A DNA stretch of 64,000 nt, from assembly GCA_017477325.1 (NCBI GenBank), contig JAFUWV010000004.1:1-64000 (forward strand), given 5' to 3'. This DNA comes from Paludibacteraceae bacterium (GTDB lineage Bacteria > Bacteroidota > Bacteroidia > Bacteroidales > Paludibacteraceae). The notes beneath the pieces are model-generated. The model made no database searches. It had not been told where the DNA came from and worked only from the letters and a program-made list of their open reading frames with translations. Position 1 is the stretch's first letter; the number at the start of each line of letters is the position of its first letter. Shown here in pieces: positions 33,429 through 43,472 of this stretch. Both the position numbers and the translations under genes were made by a program.

Positions 33429-34082
33429 ATGTCTCGCATCATTTCTCCATCCATGCTTTCGGCAGACTTCGGTCATCTGTCAGACGACATTCAGATGATT
33501 AACCGCAGCCAGGCTGAATGGCTTCATGTAGATGTCATGGACGGTGTGTTTGTGCCTAACATCTCTTTCGGATTTCCCATCATGGAGGTTTTGAAGAAGG
33601 AGTGCACCAAACCCCTTGATGTGCATCTGATGATAACTCACCCTGAGCGTTATGTCGAGCGTTTTGCTGATGCCGGTGCATGGAGTATAGGTTTTCACTC
33701 AGAGGCTGTTGATGACCCCCGTCCTATTCTCGACCTTATCCGTAAGAAAGGATGCCGCACCTGCCTCACCGTCAATCCGGATATATCTCTGGACCGCCTG
33801 CTACCATATGTTGCAGAAGTAGATATGGTGCTCCTTATGTCGGTTTTTGCCGGTTATGGCGGACAACGCTTCATTCCGGAGACCTATGAGCGGCTACGTA
33901 CGGTGCGTAATTTTATCGATGAAAACGGGCTCTCTACTCTCATAGAAATTGATGGTGGAGTCAACACGGGCAATGCCGAGCAACTCTGGCAGGCCGGTGC
34001 GGATGTCCTCGTGGCTGGTAGTGCTGTTTTCCACGCCGGTAATCCCGAGAAGGAGATTCTCCGCTTGAAAGGAGAGTTGTAA
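33429..34082 (+). CDS. rpe: Ribulose-phosphate 3-epimerase
   Basis: Rpe interconverts ribulose 5-phosphate and xylulose 5-phosphate in the pentose phosphate pathway. ISPSMLSADFGHLSDDI, WLHVDVMDGVFVPNISFG, LDVHLMITHPERY and LIEIDGGVNTGNA carry the metal-binding His/Asp residues. The 217-residue length is normal. It starts 29 bases after the DnaJ-domain gene and ends 11 bases before comEC, so the three likely form an operon. Confidence 0.95.
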   Translation: MSRIISPSMLSADFGHLSDDIQMINRSQAEWLHVDVMDGVFVPNISFGFPIMEVLKKECTKPLDVHLMITHPERYVERFADAGAWSIGFHSEAVDDPRPILDLIRKKGCRTCLTVNPDISLDRLLPYVAEVDMVLLMSVFAGYGGQRFIPETYERLRTVRNFIDENGLSTLIEIDGGVNTGNAEQLWQAGADVLVAGSAVFHAGNPEKEILRLKGEL

Positions 34083-34093
34083 GAAATATCTAT

Positions 34094-35986
34094 ATGAAGG
34101 TATTCCGAAAAATACCGTTTCTCTTATTGCTGCTACCTCTCGTAGCGGCAATAATTCTTTATAACTATTTCTGTCCTCGGTCTTTACCTCCTGCCGACAT
34201 TTCTCCTGCCATATATTGTCTGCATCTTCTTTCCGTCCCCCAGCAGCGTGAGAAAACTGTAAAAGCAGAGGCGCAAATACTCTGGCGAAAAGACTCATCC
34301 ACACTAAAAAATGCGGATGAGAAGGCAGTAATCTATATTCGTAAGGACTCGCTCAGTATGACTCTCCGGCAAGGCGATATTCTTCTTGCTTCTGCCTCTC
34401 TCACTCATTCGAATCGCGGCAATCCATGCGAGTTTGATTACGACCGCTTTCTTGCTTCGAAAGGTTTCTCCGGTGTTATTTTTCTCGATGGAAACGAGTG
34501 GTTGCTTGTCTCTCACGAAGATATCAACACTACTCAAGCTATAGCGGACCGTTGTCGTCAGTGGTTTGTCAATCAACTCCGTGAGCATGGCTTCTCTGAG
34601 GATGAGTTGGGCATAGTTGCGGCTATGGCAGTGGGAGAGCGAGATGAATTGCGTTATGACACACGCCAGAGGTTTTCTGCTGCCGGGGCTGCGCATGTGC
34701 TTGCAGTGAGCGGTCTGCATACAGGTATAGTGTATAGCACAATATTATATCTGCTGACTTGTTTTGGTTTTTATCCTGTGCTTTATCGGCAAAAGTTGCG
34801 CCGATGGCTCGTATATATTCTTGCGACAATCTTCATTTGGCTTTATGCCTTCCTTACAGGACTATCGCCAAGCGTGATGAGGGCGGCCCTCATGATTACC
34901 ATATTTTCTTTGGGCAATGCTTTAGGCAGAGATGGTATATCGTTTAATACACTTGCTGCAGCCGCCTTTATAAATCTGCTAATTGAACCACAGGCACTAT
35001 ATAATGTTAGTTTCTGTCTCAGTTATTCAGCGGTGCTTGGTATATTGCTTTTCTCAAGGAAGATAGTTAGAATACTTTCGTTCAAAACAAAAATACTGAG
35101 ATACCTGTGGAATTTGCTTGCAGTATCTGTTGCAGCTCAGTTGGGTACTCTGCCAGCCACCATCTTCTACTTCTCCCAGATCAGTAATTATTTTGCTCTT
35201 ACCAACTTCTTCGTTATTCCCCTTGCCTATGTAATAGTGGTTTTGTCAGCTATGTTCGCAATATTTGCCGTCACTCCACTTGCTGTGTGGCTTGCCTATA
35301 TACTTAAGGGTGTTGCCTACATAATGAATTGCGTCGTCAGTTTCATTGATGGTCTGCCTTTCTCTACTTCCAACATTAGTCTGACGCCTGCAATGCTTGC
35401 GGTATCAATAGGTTCAATTTTACTTCTCGCCCTCTGTATCCATCGGGAAAAATGGCAGTGGTCGGCAGGTTTCGCAGCATCACTTTTGCTGATAGCGGTT
35501 TTGCATAGTATAAATCTGAAGAAGATAGACAAGACGGAGCAAGCATTCGTATATAACACCTATCCTTATTCACTTGTACTTCATCAGCAAGGGCGGGCAT
35601 GTACAATATATTCTGATAGTATTGAGGCTGCACTCCAAGTTACGGAACCATTCAGAAAAAAGCAGATGATAAGGGTTGTCAATGAGGTCGACCTTTCCGG
35701 CATAGAGGCCGCTTCGTTTGCAGTCTCCTCAAAGAGTGTGCTTCTGCTATCTGCCCAGAAGGGCCATAAGTTGGTTTTTGAAAGACAGATGCCAGCAGAT
35801 GTGCTTCTGTTTGCCGGCAGAGGCAATAATTGTGCGGAAAATGCGATTTCTGCAACTGTGCCAGATAGTATTGTCATTCTCTCATCAGTGCCCCAATATA
35901 GGGAAGAGGAGATAATCAACTTGGCTCATAGTAGCAATATCCCTGTTTTAACTACCAAACAGTCTGCTATTGAAATACTGCACTAA
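34094..35986 (+). CDS. comEC: ComEC/Rec2-family DNA uptake channel protein
   Basis: The 630-residue protein has an N-terminal region with two early hydrophobic helices and an OB-like part, then the competence domain with many membrane segments. The conserved AVSGLHTGIVYS and FLTGLSPSVMRAALM lie in the core. The C-terminal metallo-beta-lactamase domain of long ComEC proteins (HxHxDH) is missing; only about 110 soluble residues follow the last helix, as in many Bacteroidetes members. It would move single-stranded DNA across the inner membrane. Confidence 0.88.
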   Translation: MKVFRKIPFLLLLLPLVAAIILYNYFCPRSLPPADISPAIYCLHLLSVPQQREKTVKAEAQILWRKDSSTLKNADEKAVIYIRKDSLSMTLRQGDILLASASLTHSNRGNPCEFDYDRFLASKGFSGVIFLDGNEWLLVSHEDINTTQAIADRCRQWFVNQLREHGFSEDELGIVAAMAVGERDELRYDTRQRFSAAGAAHVLAVSGLHTGIVYSTILYLLTCFGFYPVLYRQKLRRWLVYILATIFIWLYAFLTGLSPSVMRAALMITIFSLGNALGRDGISFNTLAAAAFINLLIEPQALYNVSFCLSYSAVLGILLFSRKIVRILSFKTKILRYLWNLLAVSVAAQLGTLPATIFYFSQISNYFALTNFFVIPLAYVIVVLSAMFAIFAVTPLAVWLAYILKGVAYIMNCVVSFIDGLPFSTSNISLTPAMLAVSIGSILLLALCIHREKWQWSAGFAASLLLIAVLHSINLKKIDKTEQAFVYNTYPYSLVLHQQGRACTIYSDSIEAALQVTEPFRKKQMIRVVNEVDLSGIEAASFAVSSKSVLLLSAQKGHKLVFERQMPADVLLFAGRGNNCAENAISATVPDSIVILSSVPQYREEEIINLAHSSNIPVLTTKQSAIEILH

Positions 35987-36083
35987 GCGGCCTGTCTCTG
36001 ATGCTATTAGCAGGATAGCATTTAAGGAGTCTTATGGATTTAATGTACGCCTTGTACAATATTCCAAGGTAGAGAATCTTCGA

Positions 36084-37088
36084 TTAATAAGTCTCAGAGC
36101 CTACACGATTCTTTGTTGTGCGCTGACGGGTGAAGCGGCTCCCGCAACTCATACAGCGGTGGGTGTCACGATATCTGTCATGACGATAATAAGTGACGTC
36201 ATGGTAACGCGTATAGTAGTTGGTGCGCGTATTTCCGTGGGTCTCACTATGCGAGTACTCATCCCGTGTACTTGTCTCACTGCTCATGCTTGAGTCGAGA
36301 TACTCAGTGTCAATCACAGGGTGGTCAGCGTAATAGTTGCACGATGGGCAACGGTCTGTATCCTGACTTGTAATAGTTGCACCTATAATGCCTACATTGA
36401 CAAAAGCCAGCACTATTGTCCACAGCCATACCCAAAATGTCCCTTCAAACTCCACACGGAACATGAAAAACAATGCTACTGCTCCAGCTGCCATCAGTAT
36501 AAGTCCTATCAGTGAAATCGTGCCATTTGAAATACGGGCATATAACAGCGGCCAAAGCAGCACTGCAATAATGGCTCCGGGCGTCAGGAACCGCAGTAGA
36601 TGAACACCATCTGCACTGCATATTCCCAGTAGCAGTATCAGCGCTCCAAACATAAAAATGTGTACAAGCAGTTTCTTTCTCTTTATTGCAAAGGCAAAAA
36701 GTATGATAAACCATAGTGCTGACCAGCATGCTGCAATCCTTATTACCCAGGTCATGACCTTGTTAACAGGCTCATCCAGCACCTTGTCTGTTGTGCGATG
36801 CTTTTTTGCTGACATCCGGTTCCCGCTAGACAGAGAGTTTGCTCCCTTCTCCAGATATTTCTTTGCAACCCAGCCACCGCCTTTAGGCACATCTATAAAA
36901 GCCCATGAGCCCTTTATCTCTTTGACTGTGACAACATCTCCCTTCGACACTTTGAACATCACTTCAGAGTTTTTGTCTGCATACTTGCGTACATTCAAAC
37001 TGTTTGCTGTCACTGTATATTGACTTTCAGCCAATATTGCAGCAATCCCTAAAAAGAGAGTTAAGAAGAGAGAGAGAAGTTTTTTCAT
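36084..37088 (-). CDS. SH3b-domain membrane protein with a C-terminal Cys-pair motif
   Basis: A signal peptide is followed by a bacterial SH3 domain (about residues 24-80: YTVTANSLNVRKYADKNSEV, then GSWAFIDVPKGGGWVAKKYL). Next come four to five membrane segments (about 108-245). The soluble end holds two Cys pairs (CPSC and CMSC) separated by about 65 residues rich in Tyr, Arg and Asp, which may bind zinc. I do not know the function. SH3b domains often bind cell-wall peptides. It lies 13 bases after the nitrilase gene on the same strand. Confidence 0.7.
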   Translation of the reverse strand: MKKLLSLFLTLFLGIAAILAESQYTVTANSLNVRKYADKNSEVMFKVSKGDVVTVKEIKGSWAFIDVPKGGGWVAKKYLEKGANSLSSGNRMSAKKHRTTDKVLDEPVNKVMTWVIRIAACWSALWFIILFAFAIKRKKLLVHIFMFGALILLLGICSADGVHLLRFLTPGAIIAVLLWPLLYARISNGTISLIGLILMAAGAVALFFMFRVEFEGTFWVWLWTIVLAFVNVGIIGATITSQDTDRCPSCNYYADHPVIDTEYLDSSMSSETSTRDEYSHSETHGNTRTNYYTRYHDVTYYRHDRYRDTHRCMSCGSRFTRQRTTKNRVGSETY

Positions 37089-37101
37089 ATAATGTGAGAA
37101 G

Positions 37102-37875
37102 TTATATCAGTTCGAACTTATCAGAGTCGCGCCATAATGGCGAGCGTTCGCGAAAATGCTGCAACGCTTCTATATCAAACTCAGCTATCTTTGTGCCTGC
37201 TTCATCGTCTGCGAAGCGGGCAAGTGGCATCAGGTGAGTATCATAGGCTATAGAGTGGCCATTATAATGCAGTCCGAGGGCATCATCGCCCACTCTGTTC
37301 ACTGCCGCAATGTAGCATTGGTTCTCAGAAGCGCGTGCAGGCAACAAGGCATCCCAGTACCGGATACGTATGTCGGGCCAGTTAGCCGTGTACATGAGTA
37401 TGTCATAGTCATAACCCGACCGGTTGCGGCTCCATACAGGAAACCTAAGGTCATAGCATACAAGCAGACAAAACTTGCACCCTCTGAACTCCACTATTTT
37501 TCTTTCATTGCCTGATGTGAAGAAGTTTGCTTCTCCACCGTGTGCATATAGGTGTTTTTTATCGGTGAAAACGGCAGAACCATCCGGTTTGACAAAGAAT
37601 CCGCGATTATACAAATTCTGTTTTTCCGCCGCCATAAAAGACCCTGCAATTGCCATGTCGTAATCTTGGGCCCAACGTTGAAGATACTGCATCGTCATGC
37701 CGTGCATATCCTCTGCCAGTTCTGGGCGGTCAGTACAGAATCCTGTGGTGAACATCTCGGGCAGCAGAGCAACATCAGCCTTGCCCCTGAGAGGAGCAAG
37801 GCGACGCTCTGTCAGACGCAGATTAGTTTCTATATCTGCCCATTCAATCGGATATTGCAGTAGAGCTACTCTCAC
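37102..37875 (-). CDS. Nitrilase-superfamily amidohydrolase (omega-amidase-like, YafV type)
   Basis: The catalytic Glu-Lys-Cys triad lies in ALLPEMFTTGFC, FTDKKHLYAHGGE and FCLLVCYDLRFPVWSR. The 257-residue length and the motif context fit omega-amidases that remove ammonia from alpha-ketoglutaramate or ketosuccinamate, repairing side products of glutamine transaminases. The substrate is inferred from family resemblance. It is in the nfeD-floA cluster, 24 bases after floA. Confidence 0.87.
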   Translation of the reverse strand: MRVALLQYPIEWADIETNLRLTERRLAPLRGKADVALLPEMFTTGFCTDRPELAEDMHGMTMQYLQRWAQDYDMAIAGSFMAAEKQNLYNRGFFVKPDGSAVFTDKKHLYAHGGEANFFTSGNERKIVEFRGCKFCLLVCYDLRFPVWSRNRSGYDYDILMYTANWPDIRIRYWDALLPARASENQCYIAAVNRVGDDALGLHYNGHSIAYDTHLMPLARFADDEAGTKIAEFDIEALQHFRERSPLWRDSDKFELI

Positions 37876-37899
37876 CGCTTGCCAATACTCTTATAAATA

Positions 37900-38874
37900 C
37901 TACTTTTTGCTCTTTTTGCCAGGCTGGGCAATTGCATTACGCATGTCGGTATCAGAAATTATGTTCTGCATACGGTAGTAGTCCATTATACCAAGGTTGC
38001 CGCTGCGGAATGCCTCAGCCATAGCCTTAGGCACCTCTGCCTCTGCTTCAACCACATGAGCGCGTGCTTCTTGCGCCTTTGCCTTCATTTCCTGCTCTAA
38101 AGCAACTGCCATTGCACGACGTTCTTCCGCCTTTGCCTGAGCAATGTTCTTGTCGGCCTCGGCCTGATCCATCTGCAACTGAGCACCTATATTCTTGCCT
38201 ACGTCAATGTCAGCAATATCGATAGACAGTATCTCAAAGGCAGTGCCTGCGTCAAGGCCTTTCTTAAGTACAAGTTTACTGATGGAATCGGGGTTTTCAA
38301 GTACTGACTTATGTGTGTCAGAGGAACCGATACTGCTAACTATGCCTTCGCCTACACGGGCAAGGACAGTGTCTTCACCTGCACCACCAACCAGTTGCTT
38401 AATGTTAGCACGCACTGTTACGCGAGCCTTGGCAATGAGCTGAATACCATCTTTGGCAACTGCTGTAACAGGAGGAGTGTCAATAACCTTCGGGTTAACC
38501 GACATCTGCACGGCTTCAAATACATCGCGTCCTGCAAGGTCAATAGCGGTAGCCATCTGGAAACTGAGGTCTATGTTGGCTTTGTTTGCACTCACCAATG
38601 CATGTACCACGCGCTCTATATGTCCTCCTGCAAGATAGTGTGCTTCGAGTCCATCACGGCGTACATCCTGCAAGCCGGCTTTGTGAGCTTCAATCATGCA
38701 GTCCACAATACGGCGTGGCGGTACCTTACGAATACGCATAAGGAACAGTTGAATGAGCGAGATATGCACGCCCGAAACTATTGCCGAAATCCAAAGAAGG
38801 AATGGCACATAATAAAGAAAAAGAATAAGAAGGATGCCCAGAAGAACAAGCATCACAATTTCAAATACTCCCAT
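37900..38874 (-). CDS. floA: Flotillin-like protein FloA
   Basis: FloA organises membrane microdomains. The N-terminal membrane helix ([20 protein letters not shown] region) is followed by the long SPFH-type domain (VKARVTV-like segment [20 protein letters not shown]) and a coiled C-terminus rich in Ala and Glu ([20 protein letters not shown]). The 324-residue length matches UPF0365/FloA. It follows the NfeD-like gene, the standard partner arrangement. Confidence 0.93.
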   Translation of the reverse strand: MGVFEIVMLVLLGILLILFLYYVPFLLWISAIVSGVHISLIQLFLMRIRKVPPRRIVDCMIEAHKAGLQDVRRDGLEAHYLAGGHIERVVHALVSANKANIDLSFQMATAIDLAGRDVFEAVQMSVNPKVIDTPPVTAVAKDGIQLIAKARVTVRANIKQLVGGAGEDTVLARVGEGIVSSIGSSDTHKSVLENPDSISKLVLKKGLDAGTAFEILSIDIADIDVGKNIGAQLQMDQAEADKNIAQAKAEERRAMAVALEQEMKAKAQEARAHVVEAEAEVPKAMAEAFRSGNLGIMDYYRMQNIISDTDMRNAIAQPGKKSKK

Positions 38875-38932
38875 GGCTGTCAGTGTTTAAGATGTTAATA
38901 TAATTTTTTGTTTGCTTATCTTGAATAACAGA

Positions 38933-39409
38933 TTAGCTCAAAGGCTTAACTATTATTTTATTACCTTCTACTGCTACTACCTCAACTTCTGTCTGCTGAT
39001 CGATAAAGGCCTCATAGCTCTTCGCTTCTATATCAGAGTCGCCAATACGCACTTTCCCCATTGGTGCCAATCGACTAATTGTAACTCCTTTGTCGCCGAT
39101 GTGAATGTCAGTACCCTCTATCAAATCCACTTTCGAATCGATATTCTCCTGCAAGGCCATCTTGTCGAGCATCTTACTGCGGACAAAGATATAGATGGCT
39201 ATGGCACAAAGCACTACGGAAGCAGCAAGGGTGATGTGACCGGCAGTATTGCCCAAATAGAAATATGCACAGAACACACCTCCTGCTATTGAGATGAAGC
39301 CAACTATACCCGGCAAACCAAAACCAGGTATGAGAAACAACTCAGTGACAAGCAATGCCACTCCGACAAGAATGAGGATAACAACTAACAGAGTATTCAT
39401 AACTGACAA
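38933..39409 (-). CDS. NfeD-like membrane protein
   Basis: Three to four hydrophobic helices in the first 85 residues are followed by a small OB-fold domain (GDKGVTISRLAPMGKVRIGD, ending in EVEVVAVEGNKIIVKPL). At 158 residues it is the short, protease-free form of NfeD that accompanies flotillins. It is the first gene of the cluster and has a consensus promoter. Confidence 0.88.
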   Translation of the reverse strand: MSVMNTLLVVILILVGVALLVTELFLIPGFGLPGIVGFISIAGGVFCAYFYLGNTAGHITLAASVVLCAIAIYIFVRSKMLDKMALQENIDSKVDLIEGTDIHIGDKGVTISRLAPMGKVRIGDSDIEAKSYEAFIDQQTEVEVVAVEGNKIIVKPLS

Positions 39410-39457
39410 TTGATTTATAAATTACTTAATCTTCAGCCAAATGAAGATTTTACACCG

Positions 39458-39489
39458 CAAAGGTAATAATTTATATTTAGATATGCAAA
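39458..39489 (-). promoter_or_regulatory. Promoter for the nfeD-floA cluster
   Basis: Minus-strand TTTG (39486-39489), exactly 20 bases, then TACCTTTG (39458-39465). Confidence 0.82.
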
Positions 39490-39502
39490 CGTCAATGCTG
39501 AT

Positions 39503-41329
39503 TTATTTATTGAATGCATTGTTCCTTATGATAAGATCAGACAGAGTATATGCTTCTTCAACGGTGAAAGGTCTGATGGAGTCAACCTGTATGTCTGTTT
39601 CATCACTTAAAGCACTTGCTTTCTTTATGAGGTCAGTGCCGAATCCGTGCCATGGGTAGTCCTCAATACCAACTGCTGAGAGAATGCTGGGGTAGATATC
39701 CATCTGGAAGCAGATGTCATTGACAGTAACGTCCTCGGTTATGTCCGGTGAGAACAGCACTAACGGACAATAGTTGGGTTCAGAGGCGATGCTAAGAGGC
39801 TTGTCTTGTGCCCATGTCTGTAATTCTTTGAAATCGATATTGCGGAAAACAGTGTGATCACCGGTTATGACTACAACCGTATTCTCAAGAAAACCCTCAT
39901 CACTTAGCCACTGCAGGTAGTCGCCTGCATGATGGTCGGCATAATGCATGCAGTTGAGGTATTCTCTAACCTTTTGCGGAGTATCGTCCTTGAAGTGCAT
40001 AGCGTAACTACTCTCATAGAGATTGAAGGGCGAGTGAGTGGAGATAGTGATGATGAACTGGCAGAAAGGAAAATCTGTGCGCATCTGTTCAGACATATCT
40101 TTTGAGACGGAGAATATGGTGTTGTCGATCCAGAAATGCCGGTGTGTCAGTTGGTTGAACTCTTCAAGTTCATCCTCAGGTTCTATCAGTTGCAGATATC
40201 CGTAGTTGTGTGCTGCGTCTGTCTGATTCCATGTTTTGCGCACCGGATTGACAATTGCACTGTTTCGGAACAAGTGTGCAAAGTTAGGGTAGGTGTTGTG
40301 CGTATACAGCAGGCATGCAGCGCCTGAAGATATTGGGAGTAATCCTGTGTTCAATGTCATTTGTCCGTCTCCTGACATACCTTGTTTCACCTGTGAGGTG
40401 ATGCGCGAAACATACAGGTGCGGGTGCTCATCAAGAAATTTGTTTATCTTCGGAGTCACCGGTGCACCATCTGAATCTGTAGCATCAAAAACCCAGCTCT
40501 CCATGCTCTCAACAAAGAGTATTATAAGATTCTTCTTGGGTGTTGGCAGCGTTGAGCTATCGAGGTCAGGCAATGAGTCAAGAAACAACTGTTGTTGCTC
40601 GCATTGTGGTTTAGGCGATTTACGTTGTCCATAGAGCCTTATTCCTTCTACAGTCATGTTAACACTATATGCCACTATGCTATGACTCATGACATAGTTC
40701 ATTTGGTCTCTTTCTGTCAGCCAGTCTTCCGCTTTAATCTCAGGAGGAGTAACAAAAGGGTTTAGCCAGGGAGAAAAGCGAAACGAACGTTGTTCACTCT
40801 CTGTAAAAGATTGATAGCGACATGCACCTCCTGCGAGAGAACTTGCTATGGCAAGAATTATTACAACTATACCTGACTTCCAGAGCAACACTCTTTGCCG
40901 GCAGAAAAAACAAACGATGCAGTAGATAAATGTGAGTAGAAAATATATCCACACTCGCCAATCAAGGTATAGAAGAATAGATGACGTGAATCCTTTCAGG
41001 TTACCTGACATTAGAATGGCGTCAAGTGTGAGCAGAAGTGAGTTGGCACGAAAATATATCAGGTTGGCTACAATCCAGAAGTCAATTATAAGCATCCATA
41101 CAATGCTGTACCACGGATTACGTATGAAAAGCAGTGGAGTGGCAACAAGAAGCGAGACTGCTATTTTAGGCAGCCAAAAGCCAAAATAAGTTATCCATCC
41201 ACAATTGCGTGGGTCAAGCAGAACAAAACCGATGCAGAACTTCTGGAAGAGAGCTATCTTTATCAGGATTAGAATGGTGAACAGTAGAAAAAGTAGTGCA
41301 CGCAGTAGTTTATGATGAGTTCTCAACAT
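39503..41329 (-). CDS. LTA-synthase-family membrane sulfatase-fold protein
   Basis: The N-terminus has five membrane helices (residues about 1-185), followed by an extracytoplasmic alkaline-phosphatase/sulfatase-fold domain. Visible motifs are LIILFVESMESWVFD, the nucleophile region QGMSGDGQMTLNTG, ISTHSPFNLYE and VVITGDHTVFRN. LtaS-like enzymes move phosphoglycerol or, in other branches, phosphoethanolamine onto glycans or lipids. I chose MLRTHHKLL at 41329 because an upstream ATG at 41368 would overlap the promoter. In a Gram-negative cell no lipoteichoic acid is expected, so the acceptor is open. It is divergent from the second glycan operon. Confidence 0.85.
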   Translation of the reverse strand: MLRTHHKLLRALLFLLFTILILIKIALFQKFCIGFVLLDPRNCGWITYFGFWLPKIAVSLLVATPLLFIRNPWYSIVWMLIIDFWIVANLIYFRANSLLLTLDAILMSGNLKGFTSSILLYLDWRVWIYFLLTFIYCIVCFFCRQRVLLWKSGIVVIILAIASSLAGGACRYQSFTESEQRSFRFSPWLNPFVTPPEIKAEDWLTERDQMNYVMSHSIVAYSVNMTVEGIRLYGQRKSPKPQCEQQQLFLDSLPDLDSSTLPTPKKNLIILFVESMESWVFDATDSDGAPVTPKINKFLDEHPHLYVSRITSQVKQGMSGDGQMTLNTGLLPISSGAACLLYTHNTYPNFAHLFRNSAIVNPVRKTWNQTDAAHNYGYLQLIEPEDELEEFNQLTHRHFWIDNTIFSVSKDMSEQMRTDFPFCQFIITISTHSPFNLYESSYAMHFKDDTPQKVREYLNCMHYADHHAGDYLQWLSDEGFLENTVVVITGDHTVFRNIDFKELQTWAQDKPLSIASEPNYCPLVLFSPDITEDVTVNDICFQMDIYPSILSAVGIEDYPWHGFGTDLIKKASALSDETDIQVDSIRPFTVEEAYTLSDLIIRNNAFNK

Positions 41330-41365
41330 AGTTAAAATGTCTATGAGGGTAATTAAATTTCGCCG

Positions 41366-41433
41366 CAAAGTTAGTAAAAATATTCAGTATTTGCGAATGA
41401 ATTTTACTATTTGAAAGAAAAGTAGTACCTTTG
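41366..41433. promoter_or_regulatory. Divergent -7 boxes between the LtaS-like gene and epsG
   Basis: TAACTTTG on the minus strand (41366-41373) serves the LtaS-like gene and TACCTTTG on the plus strand (41426-41433) serves the glycan operon. The -33 elements are weak in both. The plus-strand box ends ten bases before the epsG ATG. Confidence 0.65.
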
Positions 41434-41442
41434 GAGGCTGAT

Positions 41443-42654
41443 ATGAATTTGATAACATTAGTGAGCGTGATATTGCTTGCGGCCGGACTGAGTGACTGGC
41501 TGACCGAGCGTGTGCCTCGTTTGCAGCGTGATATATACTACGTTGTATTCTTTGTTGTTTTCATACTATTCACATCTAAATTGTATTATGGTCCGGACAT
41601 TAAGAACTATGTTCCTTTCTATGCCGCATTGGAAAACTGGAGAATATTGTTGTCAGGCAATGTGGATATGCCGTATGAATGGGGCTTTTGTATGTTTTGT
41701 TCGGTGTTGAAAGGCTGGGGAGTGTCTTTTTGGGGGATGACGGCATTGATATCAGTGATATATTTCTATGCAATATGGTTGTTGCTAAGTGAGTTGGAAA
41801 GTAAACGCAGTTTTGCATTGATGTGTATAGTAATACTTGATGCAACATTGATAACGGTAGCATTGCGCCAGTGTCTGTCTGTGGCATTCTTTATATTGAT
41901 GATAGTTGCATGGAAACATAAACGTTATGTGCCGAGCATTGTCTGTATGTTGCTCGCATGTATGATGCATAAATCAGGTCTAATAGCAGTGATGTTTCCT
42001 ATAGGTTTTATTCTGGTCAAGAACGTGAATTGGTCAGGTTATACATATTGGCAGTTATTGATGGTGCTACTGACATTTGTGTTACTGATACCTGTGGCTC
42101 GTCTGACTGCTCCTATCCTCGCACATATACCATTGCCAGAAGAGTTTGCATCGTCAGCGGCACATCATTTACAATTAGGCAGACAGATACAAACTGTATT
42201 TGCATTGTATATGGTAGTATTAGTGTGTCTTGCTCACTATACTCATAACAAATTGACTAAGATGGAGGAGTACGGTGTTGTGGTTATTGTGGGAATGTGC
42301 GTAGTGGTGGCACTATACCAGTATTTCTATTTGTTGAACAGAATACGTTCGTTCTTTGTACCGTTTGTGGTAGTATATGTTTTGCGTTTGATAGAGAGTA
42401 AGAGAGGCAATAGGGAAATATCGCATGCTGAGTTGATAAAGCAGTTAGCGGGCGTGTTTGTGTATCTATACATGATATTTCTGACAGTACATTTTTACGT
42501 CGGAGCAAAACATATCTCTGTGCCTTTGTATGCCAGTTCTACAATATTTGAGTTGGGTGAGGCAAATGAGAGTCAGATACGAAATCGCCAGATGAAAATA
42601 GCGGACACTTATTGGCGAGTAGATTTTATGAAGAAGGAGAACAACAGGTTATGA
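41443..42654 (+). CDS. EpsG-family membrane protein, putative polysaccharide polymerase
   Basis: The 403-residue protein consists of about ten membrane helices with short loops. The loop FTSKLYYGPDIKNYVPFYAA after the first helices and the MGTA-like WGVSFWGMTALISVIYFY region fit the EpsG/Wzy-like family, which joins sugar repeat units. I start at the ATG at 41443, since a TTG at 41431 lies within the promoter. It opens an operon of glycosyltransferases, where a polymerase is expected. No flippase (wzx) gene is in the window. Confidence 0.8.
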   Translation: MNLITLVSVILLAAGLSDWLTERVPRLQRDIYYVVFFVVFILFTSKLYYGPDIKNYVPFYAALENWRILLSGNVDMPYEWGFCMFCSVLKGWGVSFWGMTALISVIYFYAIWLLLSELESKRSFALMCIVILDATLITVALRQCLSVAFFILMIVAWKHKRYVPSIVCMLLACMMHKSGLIAVMFPIGFILVKNVNWSGYTYWQLLMVLLTFVLLIPVARLTAPILAHIPLPEEFASSAAHHLQLGRQIQTVFALYMVVLVCLAHYTHNKLTKMEEYGVVVIVGMCVVVALYQYFYLLNRIRSFFVPFVVVYVLRLIESKRGNREISHAELIKQLAGVFVYLYMIFLTVHFYVGAKHISVPLYASSTIFELGEANESQIRNRQMKIADTYWRVDFMKKENNRL

Positions 42655-43472
42655 TTGATATACTGCTTGCAACATACAATGGAGGGGAATATATCGGTGC
42701 TTTCCTACAGTCGCTACAGTCTCAGACTTATTCGGATTGGCGTCTGTTGGTGAGAGATGACGGTAGTACTGATGATACATTGGAACAGATACAAACTCTG
42801 ACACAAGGTTGGCATCAAGAGGTAGTGTTTGTAGAAAGGGGCGATCATACAGGAGCAAAGAACAGTTTTGAGCAACTGCTAATGCATTCAGAGAATGAAT
42901 ATTGTGCTTTCGCAGATCAGGATGACATATGGAGAGAGAATAAATTAGCGGTGTCGGTGTCAGCAATGCATGAAGCAGAAAGTGTTAATGCCGGCAAGGC
43001 AATAGTTGTGCATACTGATTTGCAGGTAGTTGATAGCGAGTTAAAGACGATTTCAGAGTCGTTTTGGAAGTATTCGAATCTTAGACCTGAATTGATAGAA
43101 GGCGATATACATTATTTGGCAATATCTAATTGTCTGACAGGTTGCACTATGTTGATGAACAAACCGGCCCGTGAAGTCTCTTTGCCATTTGCAAGTAATG
43201 CGGCTATGCACGATGCATGGGTAGGAATATCTACGTTGTTATCAGGCGGGGTGATAGTGGCGCTACATGAGCAGACTGTGCTTTACAGGCAGCATTCAGA
43301 TAACGTGTATGGTGCAAAGAAATATACGGCGTTGAAACTGAGGGGAGAAGAGAGCAACATAAGTAAGGCAAGAAAAAGTTATGCAGCAGCGTCTCCACAG
43401 GTGTTTGGCAGTGTGATTAGTTTCCTATGGTGGAAAATACGATACTTCATATCGCAGCGAATAAAGAGATGA
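42651..43472 (+). CDS. GT2-family glycosyltransferase
   Basis: IDILLATYNGGEYIGAFLQS, LVRDDGSTDDT and CAFADQDDIWRENK mark the GT-A fold of the rhamnosyl/galactosyl-transferase-like branch. The 273-residue enzyme starts at the ATG overlapping the epsG stop. The later segment AMHDAWVGISTLLSGG is typical of this branch. Its donor sugar is unknown. Confidence 0.9.
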   Translation: MIDILLATYNGGEYIGAFLQSLQSQTYSDWRLLVRDDGSTDDTLEQIQTLTQGWHQEVVFVERGDHTGAKNSFEQLLMHSENEYCAFADQDDIWRENKLAVSVSAMHEAESVNAGKAIVVHTDLQVVDSELKTISESFWKYSNLRPELIEGDIHYLAISNCLTGCTMLMNKPAREVSLPFASNAAMHDAWVGISTLLSGGVIVALHEQTVLYRQHSDNVYGAKKYTALKLRGEESNISKARKSYAAASPQVFGSVISFLWWKIRYFISQRIKR